The notes: a model not told the origin generated them from the sequence alone. DNA of 64,000 nucleotides from an uncultured Prevotella sp. (GCA_900315635.1 OMZV01000005.1:62001-126000), one strand, 5' to 3'; shown: positions 6,245 to 16,487, counted from the stretch's first letter. A program made the numbers and translations.

Positions 6245-8041
6245 TTACTGAATAGTCTTCTGACCGTTCTTAATGACAATGCCCTTGTAAGACTTGTCGA
6301 CCTGCTGACCAGCGAGGTTGTAAGTACGGTTGTTGAAGCGAGCTGAAACATTTGCCTTAGCATTGTCCTCAGTTACCTTGTTAATACCATCGGCTATAGT
6401 ATTGTCATCACCCTGACGGACAATGATCTCATTACTTACATAACCATTAGCAATAACATGGATAGTAGCATGACGACCGGTCTTGCCTGAAGGAAGTGCC
6501 TGTGCAGAGAAACCGATAACCTGCTCACCTGAATCACTCCACTTAGAAGTGCTAACGAATGACTTAAACTGATCGATTTCGGTGCTAGAAACGACCTGAT
6601 CGATAGAATATGTATTATCGTCGTTCTGTGTCAGACCTGTGAGCCAAGGAGTCTCACCATTGTAGTCTACAGTGATTGTGTAGTTATTGTTACCATCAGC
6701 ATCCTGCCATGGAAGAGAAGTATAAAGCTGAGCAGCATAGCCGGCATCATTTGTGGCTACGCCACCGGCTGTTGGAGCGGTGAACTCAGTGAAGCGAACA
6801 TTTCCAGCTTCGTCAGTTGAAGCACTCTCAAGGAAGTGAGCATAGTTCTGATAACCATGAAGCTGGAGCATAGGATAACAGTAATAACGATATTGATAAT
6901 CATAAGTTTCATTAGTTGTAGTATCCTTAGCAAGGAAATGAGCATTTGGAGCTGCACTATCATCAAATGTGTAAGAATTTGAAGTCTGGCTCTGAATCAT
7001 ATATTCTGGTGCCTCAGAGAAGAAGAAACCAGAGTTGGTGCCACTGAATCCAGTAACGGCAACTGCAAATTCATCAGTAAGGTCAACAGGCTGAATCATC
7101 TTACCGCCAAGACCATCGTCTACAACAGGATAGAATGTAAGTAATGCACGGGTAGAACCTGCACGACCTTTAGACCACGAACCACTTAACTGAACACTGT
7201 CAGGAACAAAAGTGAATGTAGCCAAAAGGCTGTCACCTAAAGCCTTTTCACCATCCTCAGTTGTAACAACATTATAAATCTGAACCCGCATATTCTTAGC
7301 AGCATCAGTGATACTACCACCATTACGCCAGCCGAACAATGAAACCTCATTAAGTACGAAGCTGCCACTTGGCTTATCGAATGGCTGATAGAAAGCAATC
7401 TGCTTTTGTGCTCCTGTAACAATCATATCACCGAAATAAGCAGAAGGACCCTCACCTCCATAATAGAATCCATCACTTGTAGGACCTACGGTAAATCCAT
7501 TAGAAATATAGCCAGAGATTGGAGCTACAGCCTCTGCAAGTGCGAAACTGTCAGTACCGTTGACAAGAGTCGGGGCATAATACATCTGAAGTTGATCGCC
7601 AGATACGGTTGATGCACCGAATTGCCATGTAAGATTATTATGAGCATCAATAAGGTCACCGGCGTTCGAAGAAGTCAATTGTGTAGTTCCAATATACCAA
7701 CTTGTAGCAGAAGGATCTGTACTTGCATTAACAAATGGGATTTCTGCATAAGGAGGGTAAACAAGAAGGTCACCATCATAACTGTAACCTCTTGCATCAA
7801 GACCTAAGTAGAGGGTGCCCTTCGGACGCTTGTAGAATGCTGTTGGATTCATAGCGGTTCCCTTAGCACGACGAACAAGCGGAGTTGTAACCTCATTGGA
7901 ATGACCGGCAAGAACTGCTTCTTTCATGTAAGCAGGAGCTGCCTTCTGAGCAAGATTCGCAATGCTTACTTTCTTCAGAGTCTGCGCACTGGCTGTCGTC
8001 GTCACGAGAGCAGCGGCTAGTAAAAGTAAATAACTCTTCAT
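6245..8041 (-). CDS. Secreted protein of unknown function, last gene of the SusC/SusD operon
   Basis: The 598-residue product has a signal peptide (MKSYLLLLAAALVTTTASAQ) and no lipobox. The body is rich in T, S, Y, G and aromatics, with alternating polar pattern typical of beta-sandwich proteins; no catalytic motif was recognised. The last 25 residues, NLAGQQVDKSYKGIVIKNGQ..., closely match the end of the 343-residue protein at 40344 and resemble the short C-terminal tails of secreted Bacteroidetes proteins. It follows the DUF4302-type gene after 135 bp containing a hairpin (8131-8161), so its expression may be reduced relative to upstream genes. A ligand-binding surface or secreted role in the same uptake system is an inference from position. 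Confidence 0.7.
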   Translation of the reverse strand: MKSYLLLLAAALVTTTASAQTLKKVSIANLAQKAAPAYMKEAVLAGHSNEVTTPLVRRAKGTAMNPTAFYKRPKGTLYLGLDARGYSYDGDLLVYPPYAEIPFVNASTDPSATSWYIGTTQLTSSNAGDLIDAHNNLTWQFGASTVSGDQLQMYYAPTLVNGTDSFALAEAVAPISGYISNGFTVGPTSDGFYYGGEGPSAYFGDMIVTGAQKQIAFYQPFDKPSGSFVLNEVSLFGWRNGGSITDAAKNMRVQIYNVVTTEDGEKALGDSLLATFTFVPDSVQLSGSWSKGRAGSTRALLTFYPVVDDGLGGKMIQPVDLTDEFAVAVTGFSGTNSGFFFSEAPEYMIQSQTSNSYTFDDSAAPNAHFLAKDTTTNETYDYQYRYYCYPMLQLHGYQNYAHFLESASTDEAGNVRFTEFTAPTAGGVATNDAGYAAQLYTSLPWQDADGNNNYTITVDYNGETPWLTGLTQNDDNTYSIDQVVSSTEIDQFKSFVSTSKWSDSGEQVIGFSAQALPSGKTGRHATIHVIANGYVSNEIIVRQGDDNTIADGINKVTEDNAKANVSARFNNRTYNLAGQQVDKSYKGIVIKNGQKTIQ

Positions 8042-8130
8042 AATTTAAAATTTTAAATTAAAAACTAAACTCCTATTAGAGTGTAATGATTATAAATAAT
8101 TTAACTTGTTATTCAGTAATTATGTTGATA

Positions 8131-8161
8131 TTCAACTGCATGGGGAGACCATGCAGCTGAA
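8131..8161. repeat. Perfect hairpin CTGCATGG-GGAGA-CCATGCAG
   Basis: Extended arms TTCA..CTGCATGG and CCATGCAG..TGAA with a 5-base loop lie 15 bp after the stop of the DUF4302-type gene. There is no T-run, so it is more likely an mRNA-stabilising or processing stem than a terminator. Confidence 0.75.
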
Positions 8162-8176
8162 TAATCGCAATCTTCA

Positions 8177-9532
8177 TTAATTATAATTTACATCATACCA
8201 GACATCAGGATCGGTTGTGCTTACAAACCTAATCTGAGTGAGATTGAAGTTAGAGATTGATGCGGCAGTATTGAAACTTCCTGCAAGTGTCTCAAACAAT
8301 GTGCGAACAGACGGTACTACAGATAGTAACTGCTCGCCAGCGGAATTGGTCTCACCGGTATATGTAATATTCAATGACTCATTACCAGTTATTTGAACTG
8401 TTGCGCCATAAACACGGCTGGCACGCGCGTTACGGTTCTGACGCCAGTTGATAACGAACTGATAAGAGCTGTCATTCTTCTGGATATTAATGTTCTGGAA
8501 AGTAAACCTACGGTCACGGAAGTCGGAAATGACCTGGTCAAGGGCAGCACGTACCTTAGGACCCATCTCTGAATTTGAGGTCAGCTGGAAACGATGACCG
8601 TTATTCATCTGCTCGCCAACGAAGCGAGCCTTGTAATAACCGGCAATGGCATTGGTAGTATCGTTTACACCATAGAACTTGTCGGCAATTGAATCATACT
8701 TGAATTCCTGCTCTGTGCTGTCGGCACCAACGGTCAGTGCGTCACGGAAACGGAGATAGAAGTCGTTGCCACGCTTTGTGATTACAAACGGATTGAAACG
8801 CGCGCTTGTAACCTCATCAGCATCAAGTCCATAAATTGAAGGTACGCCGTCGCTTGCACCATCGAAGTGGAAAATGCTGTCGCCAAGGATAAGCAATGCT
8901 CCGTTTGGATAGCTTGAAGAGAACTTGTCAGCCATGAAGCCATTGACCTCTGACAGATAAGACTCATAGTCAACACCGACCTCAATAGGAGTGAGCAAAT
9001 TATAAGTACCCCGTTTCTTACCCTTAAGCATCATGTATGAAGCATCCTCAGGAGCATCAACGATGATGTACTCAAAGTCGCCACCGATACCTGTTCCGGT
9101 CTCGTCATTGGCATCTTTACTGGTACCGGTCTGAGGAACATCATCAGGATCGGAGAACTTATGCATAACGGAGTTGTGGGTATCGAAAGAGAGTACCGGA
9201 CCATCATCAGTGATAACGTCCCATACAGAGCTGTCACTCTGATAGACATTGTTGGTGAGGAGGTTGTTCATAGCGACATCTACCTGATGATTCGGGTGGA
9301 AACGCATCAGAACAAGATAACCTGTACCGTATGGTGCCTTATCCTGAGTAGTCGGATATAGCTGCATAGCCCATCCGTTTGGCTGAGCCGTCAGACGAGA
9401 AGAATAAAGGTCGCTGGCAGCATTAAGTCTCTCGGCAGCACTCTGAGAGAAGATGTCATCCTCTTCATTGCTGCAAGCTACGAAGGTACTAGCCGCGAGA
9501 ATTAAGGCGAAAATAGAAAATATCTTTTTCAT
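8177..9532 (-). CDS. DUF4302-type surface lipoprotein
   Basis: The 451-residue product has a lipoprotein signal with lipobox cysteine at C20 (FVAC, then SNEEDD), a run of acidic residues after the cysteine that fits surface export in Bacteroidetes. The segment AAERLNAASDLYSSRLTAQPNGWAM-type start after the signal, and the later VVPSVRTLFETLAGSF block, fit DUF4302. No enzymatic motif was recognised. It is the fourth gene of the SusC, SusD, metallohydrolase, DUF4302 operon, 27 bp after the previous gene. DUF4302 genes are known to sit beside SusC/SusD and HExxH lipoproteins; function is unknown. Confidence 0.8.
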   Translation of the reverse strand: MKKIFSIFALILAASTFVACSNEEDDIFSQSAAERLNAASDLYSSRLTAQPNGWAMQLYPTTQDKAPYGTGYLVLMRFHPNHQVDVAMNNLLTNNVYQSDSSVWDVITDDGPVLSFDTHNSVMHKFSDPDDVPQTGTSKDANDETGTGIGGDFEYIIVDAPEDASYMMLKGKKRGTYNLLTPIEVGVDYESYLSEVNGFMADKFSSSYPNGALLILGDSIFHFDGASDGVPSIYGLDADEVTSARFNPFVITKRGNDFYLRFRDALTVGADSTEQEFKYDSIADKFYGVNDTTNAIAGYYKARFVGEQMNNGHRFQLTSNSEMGPKVRAALDQVISDFRDRRFTFQNINIQKNDSSYQFVINWRQNRNARASRVYGATVQITGNESLNITYTGETNSAGEQLLSVVPSVRTLFETLAGSFNTAASISNFNLTQIRFVSTTDPDVWYDVNYN

Positions 9533-9559
9533 TATGATTCTTGTTTAATTAGAGGATTT

Positions 9560-10903
9560 TTACTTCTGCTGTATCAAACTATTGTACTGATAGACCTCCT
9601 GACGAAGTTCATCCATAAGAGTCTGACCGGATGACTGCACCTGAGTAAGACGGTTCTCAACATTACCATTCTGATCGAAAGCAAAGGAGCCATCAGCATT
9701 GGTAACGTAAGTGCGAGTCTGAACTTCCTTACGGAGCTCATCGAGTGAGATGTTATAATGCTCCAACAGATAGTTTCTGACTAAGTCGACCTTCTGAAGG
9801 ATAACATCACGACCAACAATTCCACTAGTATGTGTGTAGGTAAGTTTCCAGTCGGATGTCGGGATAGGATAACCTGAGGCATCGCGTGCAATCATCTTGC
9901 GGTAGATGTAATACTTCGAACTGGAAGTAGTGTTCAGGTATCCCATTACATCTGTAGCAGGTACTCCGTGAATTCGAAGATTATAATAGATAGAATCACG
10001 AGCCGAAGCAAAGTATGTAATCTGTACGCGACGTCCGTTCTCAGTAACATAACGATGGCTTGGACCTGCACTCTGGTAGATTCTTATACTGTCATCGTAG
10101 TCAGAAGATTTGCCGAGCTCGTATGAATCCCAGTCATAAGAGGCGGTGTTCAGGAGGTTCTGCCATGAGACGGTATCACGTGTGATATAGTTTGCCATTG
10201 TCTCAGCCCAGTCCTCAGTATATGAGGATGAAGCGTAACTAGAGGTGAATCCAGAACCTGCTGACAATGAGTCAGGACGGTCAGACCAACCGGACGCATC
10301 ATAGTGACCCTGTGAGAGGGTATTGAATGATGTTGGGTGCAGATAAGTCTGGTCAAGGATGTGGGCAAACTCATGGTGCATGGTCTTGAAGAAGTACTCA
10401 TTCATCATTGAGATATTGCTCGGGTCGAGATTATTCACATTATAGAAGTTAATCTTCACACCGCTGCTGGCATCACCAAGGACCTCAGTACCCTGTGTAG
10501 GGTTGTAGTTCTTTGAACCGGTGAGCTGAATGACACGTGGTGAATACTGCTTCAGGAAGTCGGTACCTCCGGATACTTTGTTGTAGACATCATACCAGAG
10601 ATATTTTGTCAGCACTGCCAAATCGACACTCTTGTCGTAAGTGGCAGGTGTGAGGTTCTTTGTCATATCCGTACCTTTATCATTATAACGATAGATAAAC
10701 TGTACGTTGTAAGGCTCGAGATAGTTCACCTTAAGGAAGGTATCGAGCGGGAATGTTGCTTGCGTGCGGTCGAGGTAGTCCTGAGACGGGTCGGTATTGA
10801 AGATTGTAGCACCGAGATCATCGTCATCAGAGCATGAGACTGTAGCTCCGGTAGCAAAGAGGGCTGCCACAGCAACAAGCAATATATTTAAATGATTTTT
10901 CAT
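9560..10903 (-). CDS. Substrate-import-associated zinc metallohydrolase lipoprotein
   Basis: The 447-residue lipoprotein has its lipobox cysteine at C24 (ATVSC, then SDDDD). The zinc motif HEFAH at 177-181, within KTMHHEFAHILDQ, gives two histidine ligands and the catalytic glutamate; the downstream YTEDWAETMANYI block may hold the third ligand. This matches the family of HExxH lipoproteins encoded with SusC/SusD pairs. It is placed directly after susD (36 bp). It probably acts at the outer membrane surface on a substrate, likely peptide-containing, before import, although no substrate has been shown from sequence. Confidence 0.85.
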   Translation of the reverse strand: MKNHLNILLVAVAALFATGATVSCSDDDDLGATIFNTDPSQDYLDRTQATFPLDTFLKVNYLEPYNVQFIYRYNDKGTDMTKNLTPATYDKSVDLAVLTKYLWYDVYNKVSGGTDFLKQYSPRVIQLTGSKNYNPTQGTEVLGDASSGVKINFYNVNNLDPSNISMMNEYFFKTMHHEFAHILDQTYLHPTSFNTLSQGHYDASGWSDRPDSLSAGSGFTSSYASSSYTEDWAETMANYITRDTVSWQNLLNTASYDWDSYELGKSSDYDDSIRIYQSAGPSHRYVTENGRRVQITYFASARDSIYYNLRIHGVPATDVMGYLNTTSSSKYYIYRKMIARDASGYPIPTSDWKLTYTHTSGIVGRDVILQKVDLVRNYLLEHYNISLDELRKEVQTRTYVTNADGSFAFDQNGNVENRLTQVQSSGQTLMDELRQEVYQYNSLIQQK

Positions 10904-10939
10904 ATCGATTATTCTATTCTGTTAGTCTTATTTACAATC

Positions 10940-12721
10940 TTACTTTGACTTTATCACGAACTTTGCGCGGTCGAAAGTGAAGTTCTCTGTCAGTGGAGAA
11001 ACTTTGGCACGCTCTTCGCTAGTAGCACCAGTGACAACAACACCATTAGAATCGCGGCTTGACTGCATACCTGCCTGGATGCTCTCCCATGGCACCTCAA
11101 TATTGAGTTTCGGTGACAGAGCCTTGGCTGTGTAAGGAGTAGACTCCAAGCCTACTTCGTGAGTTACGGTGAGACCCCAACGCTTGATGTCAAGCAGACG
11201 CATTCCCTCGAACATGTTCTCGAAACGACGGAAGTCGTTAAGGCAGTTCATATAAGGTTTTGCCTCAGCCGGGATATTGATACCCATCTTCTGAGCGCAA
11301 GACCAATCATCAAGGATTGCTGTGTTGTCATCATTATGAGTACCATAGTAGTTCAAAATCATTGCCTTAGTAAGGTAACGACCGTAACCGGTAGCAATGT
11401 AAGCTGCCTTATCAGCTGCTGTAAAGCTGTTAAGACCGTCATTCCAATAAGCCATAAGGTCATTGGCTGCATCGTCATAGCGACCAAGCATTATCTTTGC
11501 CTCAGCACGCTCGAGCAGAAGCTCTGAACCGGTGAATGCACGATAGATAACGTGAGGAAAACCAATTCCTGCAATCTTATTAGTATACTGGAACTTCTCA
11601 TAGATCTTAGATGAGAAGAAACCATAGTCAGAACTACTTGAAGAAAAGGTCATACCACCAACAAGAGCCTGTACCGGGCAAATGTAACCGCTCTTCAAAG
11701 GAAGGTCGGAGTGCATCATGTATACCTGGCGGGCTGCCGGACCTGCACAGCTGTAACGATAACCGAGAACACGACGGGTAAGAAATGAACCGGTTGGAAT
11801 AAGCAACAGGTTGTTATTCAGGCTTGGGTTCTGCCACGCTGTTGAATAGTCATCGCCAGAAGCGCAACCAGCAAATACAGAGTAGTCCATAGTCATGCGC
11901 TGGGTAGTGGCACTGTCGGTACCAAGAACCTTGTCGGCATACTCGATAACCTTTTCATAGTCGTGCTTGAAAAGATAGAAACGAGCTGCGAAAGCATTGG
12001 CGGCATTGACATTGAAGTGATACTTCGGAGCTGTTTTATAGTTGAGGTCAGAGATGTCAGCCAGTCCTGCTTCAAGGTCCTGCTGAATCTTCTGGTATGT
12101 ATCGTAGACGTTGCCACGGTCATACTGCTTATTTACGACATTCTCAGTCTCGGTAACGTAAGGTACACCGATGTCCTGCTTTGAAGCCTCGCCACGGTAA
12201 GCTGACGAGAAGTAGCTAACCAGCATGAAGTGGTCGTAAGCACGAAGCAATTCAGCCTCACCACGTGCAGCACGGAGTGACTCGCTCAGAGAGTCCTTTG
12301 CCTCTAGCTGCTGGATTGCATCAAGAGCAAAGTTACAGTAAGCAATTGAGTTGTAGTAACCACCCCAAAGCTGACCCGGAGAGTCGTAAGAGGAGAAAGT
12401 AGCCTGTGTTGCCGGCTCAAAACGGAACGACTGGTTGTCCTCAAGTGAAAACTGAGAATAGTTATAGTGGGCGAGCACTTCCTTGTCGTTAGGGTTCGAA
12501 GGAATGTGCGGAGCCATATTATCTATAAGGTTGTCGCTGTAAATCTCACCAAGCCATGACGGGTTGCAGTCAGGATAGGCAGAGTTAAGCAGCTGAACTA
12601 CCTTTGTAGCATTGTCAATATCGACACGCTCATCAGGGTTGTGATCGAGGAAACTGTCCGAGCACGATGTCAAACCCATCATAGCGATGGCAGATAAATA
12701 TATATAATATCTTGCTTTCAT
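10940..12721 (-). CDS. SusD/RagB-family outer membrane lipoprotein
   Basis: The 593-residue lipoprotein (lipobox C20, TSC-SDSFLDHNPDE) has the SusD start signature FLDHNPDERVDI. Its helical TPR-like region is seen around AELLRAYDHFMLVSYFS and LLLERAEAKIMLGRYDDA. It acts as the lid of a SusC channel on the cell surface and captures the ligand. It lies 33 bp after its SusC partner in a five-gene operon that has no glycoside hydrolase but two metal-dependent or unknown lipoproteins, so the ligand may be a peptide or glycopeptide. Confidence 0.93.
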   Translation of the reverse strand: MKARYYIYLSAIAMMGLTSCSDSFLDHNPDERVDIDNATKVVQLLNSAYPDCNPSWLGEIYSDNLIDNMAPHIPSNPNDKEVLAHYNYSQFSLEDNQSFRFEPATQATFSSYDSPGQLWGGYYNSIAYCNFALDAIQQLEAKDSLSESLRAARGEAELLRAYDHFMLVSYFSSAYRGEASKQDIGVPYVTETENVVNKQYDRGNVYDTYQKIQQDLEAGLADISDLNYKTAPKYHFNVNAANAFAARFYLFKHDYEKVIEYADKVLGTDSATTQRMTMDYSVFAGCASGDDYSTAWQNPSLNNNLLLIPTGSFLTRRVLGYRYSCAGPAARQVYMMHSDLPLKSGYICPVQALVGGMTFSSSSSDYGFFSSKIYEKFQYTNKIAGIGFPHVIYRAFTGSELLLERAEAKIMLGRYDDAANDLMAYWNDGLNSFTAADKAAYIATGYGRYLTKAMILNYYGTHNDDNTAILDDWSCAQKMGINIPAEAKPYMNCLNDFRRFENMFEGMRLLDIKRWGLTVTHEVGLESTPYTAKALSPKLNIEVPWESIQAGMQSSRDSNGVVVTGATSEERAKVSPLTENFTFDRAKFVIKSK

Positions 12722-12754
12722 TATTCTGTATACTTTCTAAAGTTATCCTATTGA

Positions 12755-15700
12755 TTACAATCCAAGACGTACTGTCAGAGTGAACTGCTTAGACAGAGGT
12801 GAAGATACACCACCTGAGTTTACGAACTCTGGATCCTGTCCGTTCAGCTTATCATCAGCGTAGATAAGGAAGAGGTTCGTTGCGTCGAGCTTCAGAGAAG
12901 CTGTGCTCAGACCAATGTGCTTGAGGAGCTTCGGAGAGAAGTCGTAAGTCAGCGAAATATCCTTCATACGGATGAATCCACCGTCGGCAATACGTGCTGT
13001 TGAATAGTTGTAAGCACTGTAAGCGTAACCGAGGGTACGGTCGTTATAGTACTGACGAACTGATGCAATAGCCGGGATGTTGGTAAGGTTCTCATCGCCA
13101 GGAAGTACCCAACGGTTCTTAAACTCCTTAGGCATAGCTGCCATGTCGGAATAAGAAGAAGAGAATACCGGGTCAAGACGAAGCTTGTTGCCAAAGCTGT
13201 AAGTGATGAACACGTTCAGACGCCAGTTCTTCCAACGGAGCATATTGTTCAAACCACCAGTATATACTGGCTCTGCACTGCCCTCATAGTGAAGGAAGTC
13301 GAGCTTCTCATATTCCTGGAAGTTGATGTCGGATGTTGTAACCTCACCCTTCTCGTTGATAATCTGAGGAATACCTTCATCGTTCAGACCTACGAATGGG
13401 ATAGAGAACAACGCACGGTGTGGATATCCTACGCGGATGTTTGCACCAGAGTTGTAGACGAGGTTGATGACATTAGCCTGTGAAAGCAGGTTCTTAATCT
13501 CTGTATGAGCGTAAGAGAATGTCAAGTCGGTGTACCAATCGAAGTTCTTCGTCATGAAGTTTTTCGTTGAAAGAGTAAACTCAACACCATTAGAATTCAT
13601 CTTTGCATCGTTAGCATACTTGCGGATCTCACCACCTGCACCTGTTGTGTTGATGTAACCCATCAGGTCGTAGTTGTCACGCCAGTAAATATCGGTAACC
13701 AAGTTAATGCGGTTAGCAAGGAAACCGAGGTCAAAACCAAGGTTGAACTCCTTCTTCTTCTCATAAGTCAGCTCTGAGTTTCCAAGATCAGAAAGTCCGA
13801 TACCAGTCTCCTGCTGAGAGCCCTGTGGACGCCAGATGATTGTAGAAGAGAAGATAGGGCTTGCGTTAGAAGCGGCTACCTGGTCACCAGTCAGAGAGTA
13901 GCTCATACGCAGTGTTGCGTTAGAGAACCAGTTGTGGTGAGCATCCGACCATTTCTTGAACCACTCTTCCTCGTGTGCATTCCAAGATGCAGATACGTTC
14001 CAAGTCGGGAGCCAACGTGAAGAACGGTCGTGACCCATGTTGTTGTTTCCATCATAACGACCGGTGAGGTTGAATACGTAACGACCCTTATAAGAATAAG
14101 ATGTTGTTGCGAAGTAAGCCAAACGGCGAGTCCACTGATAGCTGAAGGTATTCAGCTGAGTGCCTTCCTCCTGAGCCTGCTTGTAGAACTTAGGAGTAAT
14201 TGTCTGCAAACGTGCGTTATCATAGTCAACTCCATATACAGAATTCATACGTGCGTCATAGTCAGCACGGTTAGCCTCCATTCCGACCATGAAGTTGAAG
14301 ATATGAGTATCGTTCCAGATATGGTTGTAAGAAGCAGTGCCACGGAAGTCGAGCTGCTTTACAGAGTTCTCATTCATGATGTTGATACCACCAGTTGGCA
14401 TAACGGAGATAGGCAGAGAGTTCGGCTCATCCGGGTCTGTGTACAGGAATGTATTGCTGTACATTACGCTTGGGTTGTCAACACCGGCACGATAAGCCTC
14501 AGCCTGGTTTGAACGGTTGAGTACAACGTGCTCACGGGTAGCTTTATAAGTACGGTAAGAACCGAGGAGGGTAATCTCCAAGTCCTTAAACGGTTTCCAA
14601 GTCAAATCGCCCTGGAACTTAATATCATTAGTCTGGACATTGATATAGTTGTTCTTGAGCTCATCGAAGATATTGAACGGTGCATAGTTACGAGTGTAAG
14701 TAGCAGTCGGGTCAAGTGTTCGAGAAGTATTCAGAGAATAACTGAACGGGTTAATATCAAAGTCACGGCTGACAGTACCTGAAACAGGGTCAACGTTCTG
14801 GTTCAGAGTACCAGGAGCCTTCTGGTCACGGTGGCTGGCATTAGCACGCAGAGTGATATTCAACCACTTAGAAAGCTTGTAACCTGCAGTGATGTTAGCG
14901 GTGTAACGCTCAACCTTAGACTGCTTGTACCATCCCGGATCGTTAAGAGCAGAGAGTGATGCATACAAGTTAGCCTTATCAGTACCGGTAGAAATACTTA
15001 CTGAGTGGTTCTGCATAACATTGTTGTTAAACAAGAGATCGAACCAGTCAGTATTACGGAACTCAGCCTGCTGCAAGTAAGCATTCATAGCCGACTGTGT
15101 GTAAGGCAGACCGAAATGACCATTAGACTTATTGTAGCTATCGATGAGGTTATACATCTGTCCATACAGACCAGAAGTAGAACTGTTAATCAAGCTAGAC
15201 ATCTCGAGCCATCCCTTAGCAGCCATTTCCTTATAGATACCCATCTGCTCCTGAGAGTTAGAGATGTTGTAGTTTCCATAACTTGGCTTCAAGCGGTAAG
15301 TGAACTCACCGGTATAGTTGATAGCACTGTGACCGGCACGGCCACGCTTTGTTGTGACAACAACGACACCAGCCATTGCGCGCGCACCATATATAGATGT
15401 AGCAGAACCATCCTTCAGTACCTGGAAGCTCTCAATATCATCAGCGTTAAGTCCGGCTATGGCGTTAGAGATAAGCGTTGTAGCATCACCAGAAGAAAGG
15501 TCATCAGCACTTACGTTGACAGCATCTTCGAGGATGACACCATCGACAACCCACAGTGGGCTTGATGAGCCATAAATAGATGTAGCACCACGAACGCGAA
15601 TCTTAGGCGCTGTACCGAATGTTGAAGATACGTTTTCTACACTTACACCAGCGACACGACCTTCAAGAGAACGTGACACGTCGGCGACACCATCCAGACG

Positions 15701-16099
15701 AGCCTTGTCGGCTTCAATCTTCGTCGTTGCACCGGTGAACAGACGTTTATCCATTTTCTGAATACCAGTGACCACGACTTCACCAAGTTGATGACTCTCA
15801 TTGTCAGGTGAAAGTGTGATCTTCATGTCCTTCCCACCCTTCATCTTCTGCGATTTCATACCGACATAGCTGACGGTAATCGAAGGATTCGGTTTGGGGG
15901 AAGTGAACTCGAAGTGACCGTCAATGTCGGTAATAGAGCCAGTACTTGTTCCATCAATGATGACAGAAGCACCAATGATAGGCTCGTTATCCTCAGACGA
16001 GATGACGGTTCCGGAGATTGTGGTCTGAGCCAAAGCCATTCCCAAAGAGAGGAATAAACCTGCAAAGACCAAGCATAGTCGTTTTACCATAAACCTCAA
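12755..16099 (-). CDS. SusC/RagA-family TonB-dependent outer membrane receptor
   Basis: The 1114-residue protein has a signal peptide (residues 1-25, ending ALAQ), a carboxypeptidase-regulatory-like domain (TISGTVISSEDNEPIIGASVIIDG, about 27-105), then the plug with EVVVTGIQ, IRVRGATSIYGSS and PLWVVDGVILED. The remainder is the 22-strand barrel, ending in TLTVRLGL. A second in-frame ATG (MVKRLC, three codons in) could be the true start. It forms the import channel for the SusD that follows. Its promoter is at 16151-16181. The substrate is unknown. Confidence 0.95.
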   Translation of the reverse strand: MRFMVKRLCLVFAGLFLSLGMALAQTTISGTVISSEDNEPIIGASVIIDGTSTGSITDIDGHFEFTSPKPNPSITVSYVGMKSQKMKGGKDMKITLSPDNESHQLGEVVVTGIQKMDKRLFTGATTKIEADKARLDGVADVSRSLEGRVAGVSVENVSSTFGTAPKIRVRGATSIYGSSSPLWVVDGVILEDAVNVSADDLSSGDATTLISNAIAGLNADDIESFQVLKDGSATSIYGARAMAGVVVVTTKRGRAGHSAINYTGEFTYRLKPSYGNYNISNSQEQMGIYKEMAAKGWLEMSSLINSSTSGLYGQMYNLIDSYNKSNGHFGLPYTQSAMNAYLQQAEFRNTDWFDLLFNNNVMQNHSVSISTGTDKANLYASLSALNDPGWYKQSKVERYTANITAGYKLSKWLNITLRANASHRDQKAPGTLNQNVDPVSGTVSRDFDINPFSYSLNTSRTLDPTATYTRNYAPFNIFDELKNNYINVQTNDIKFQGDLTWKPFKDLEITLLGSYRTYKATREHVVLNRSNQAEAYRAGVDNPSVMYSNTFLYTDPDEPNSLPISVMPTGGINIMNENSVKQLDFRGTASYNHIWNDTHIFNFMVGMEANRADYDARMNSVYGVDYDNARLQTITPKFYKQAQEEGTQLNTFSYQWTRRLAYFATTSYSYKGRYVFNLTGRYDGNNNMGHDRSSRWLPTWNVSASWNAHEEEWFKKWSDAHHNWFSNATLRMSYSLTGDQVAASNASPIFSSTIIWRPQGSQQETGIGLSDLGNSELTYEKKKEFNLGFDLGFLANRINLVTDIYWRDNYDLMGYINTTGAGGEIRKYANDAKMNSNGVEFTLSTKNFMTKNFDWYTDLTFSYAHTEIKNLLSQANVINLVYNSGANIRVGYPHRALFSIPFVGLNDEGIPQIINEKGEVTTSDINFQEYEKLDFLHYEGSAEPVYTGGLNNMLRWKNWRLNVFITYSFGNKLRLDPVFSSSYSDMAAMPKEFKNRWVLPGDENLTNIPAIASVRQYYNDRTLGYAYSAYNYSTARIADGGFIRMKDISLTYDFSPKLLKHIGLSTASLKLDATNLFLIYADDKLNGQDPEFVNSGGVSSPLSKQFTLTVRLGL

Positions 16100-16150
16100 A
16101 TATATTGTTTTTTTGTTAAATTACTTTCTATACATTCTCAATACAGACTG

Positions 16151-16181
16151 CAAAATTACAACTTTTTTAATCAAACTGCAA
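16151..16181 (-). promoter_or_regulatory. Promoter of the 6.2-16.1 kb SusC/SusD operon
   Basis: Minus strand: TTG (16181-16179), 20 bp, TAATTTTG (16158-16151), 51 bp before the susC start. Confidence 0.7.
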
Positions 16182-16322
16182 CAAATTAACAAAAAAATTA
16201 TTGATTTTGGATAAAAAACTTATGAATTCTCGCTTAAAGGATAAAAAAGACACAAGTTCTAGCGATTTGTGAAAAGGCAATGCCTTAGAACAAAGCAAAA
16301 AAAGTATAGAATAGTAGCTAAA

Positions 16323-16389
16323 AAAGAAAGAACAGGTACAAATCATTACCTAACAAGTAGTAGGAACAATTTGTATCTGTTCTTTCTTT
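16323..16389. terminator. Long inverted repeat, probable bidirectional terminator
   Basis: Arms 16323-16343 and 16369-16389, each 21 bp, pair with two mismatches (core AAAGAAAGAACAG / CTGTTCTTTCTTT) around a 25-base loop. It lies about 100 bp after the 16488 gene; the T-rich arm supports termination on the minus strand, with the loop longer than usual. Confidence 0.6.
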
Positions 16390-16487
16390 ATAAAATATCC
16401 TGCTTTCCTTTAATCTTCTATATCCCCTTGATTAAATAAGGTGCATTATATAATAAGGTATAGGGACCACAGATAAAAATCTAATGC

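Larger units (their letters stand above)
16100..16487. other. 388-bp gene-free region between susC and the coiled-coil lipoprotein
   Basis: It contains the susC promoter (16151-16181) and a long inverted repeat (16323-16389). The remainder is A/T-rich and no gene was recognised. Confidence 0.8.
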
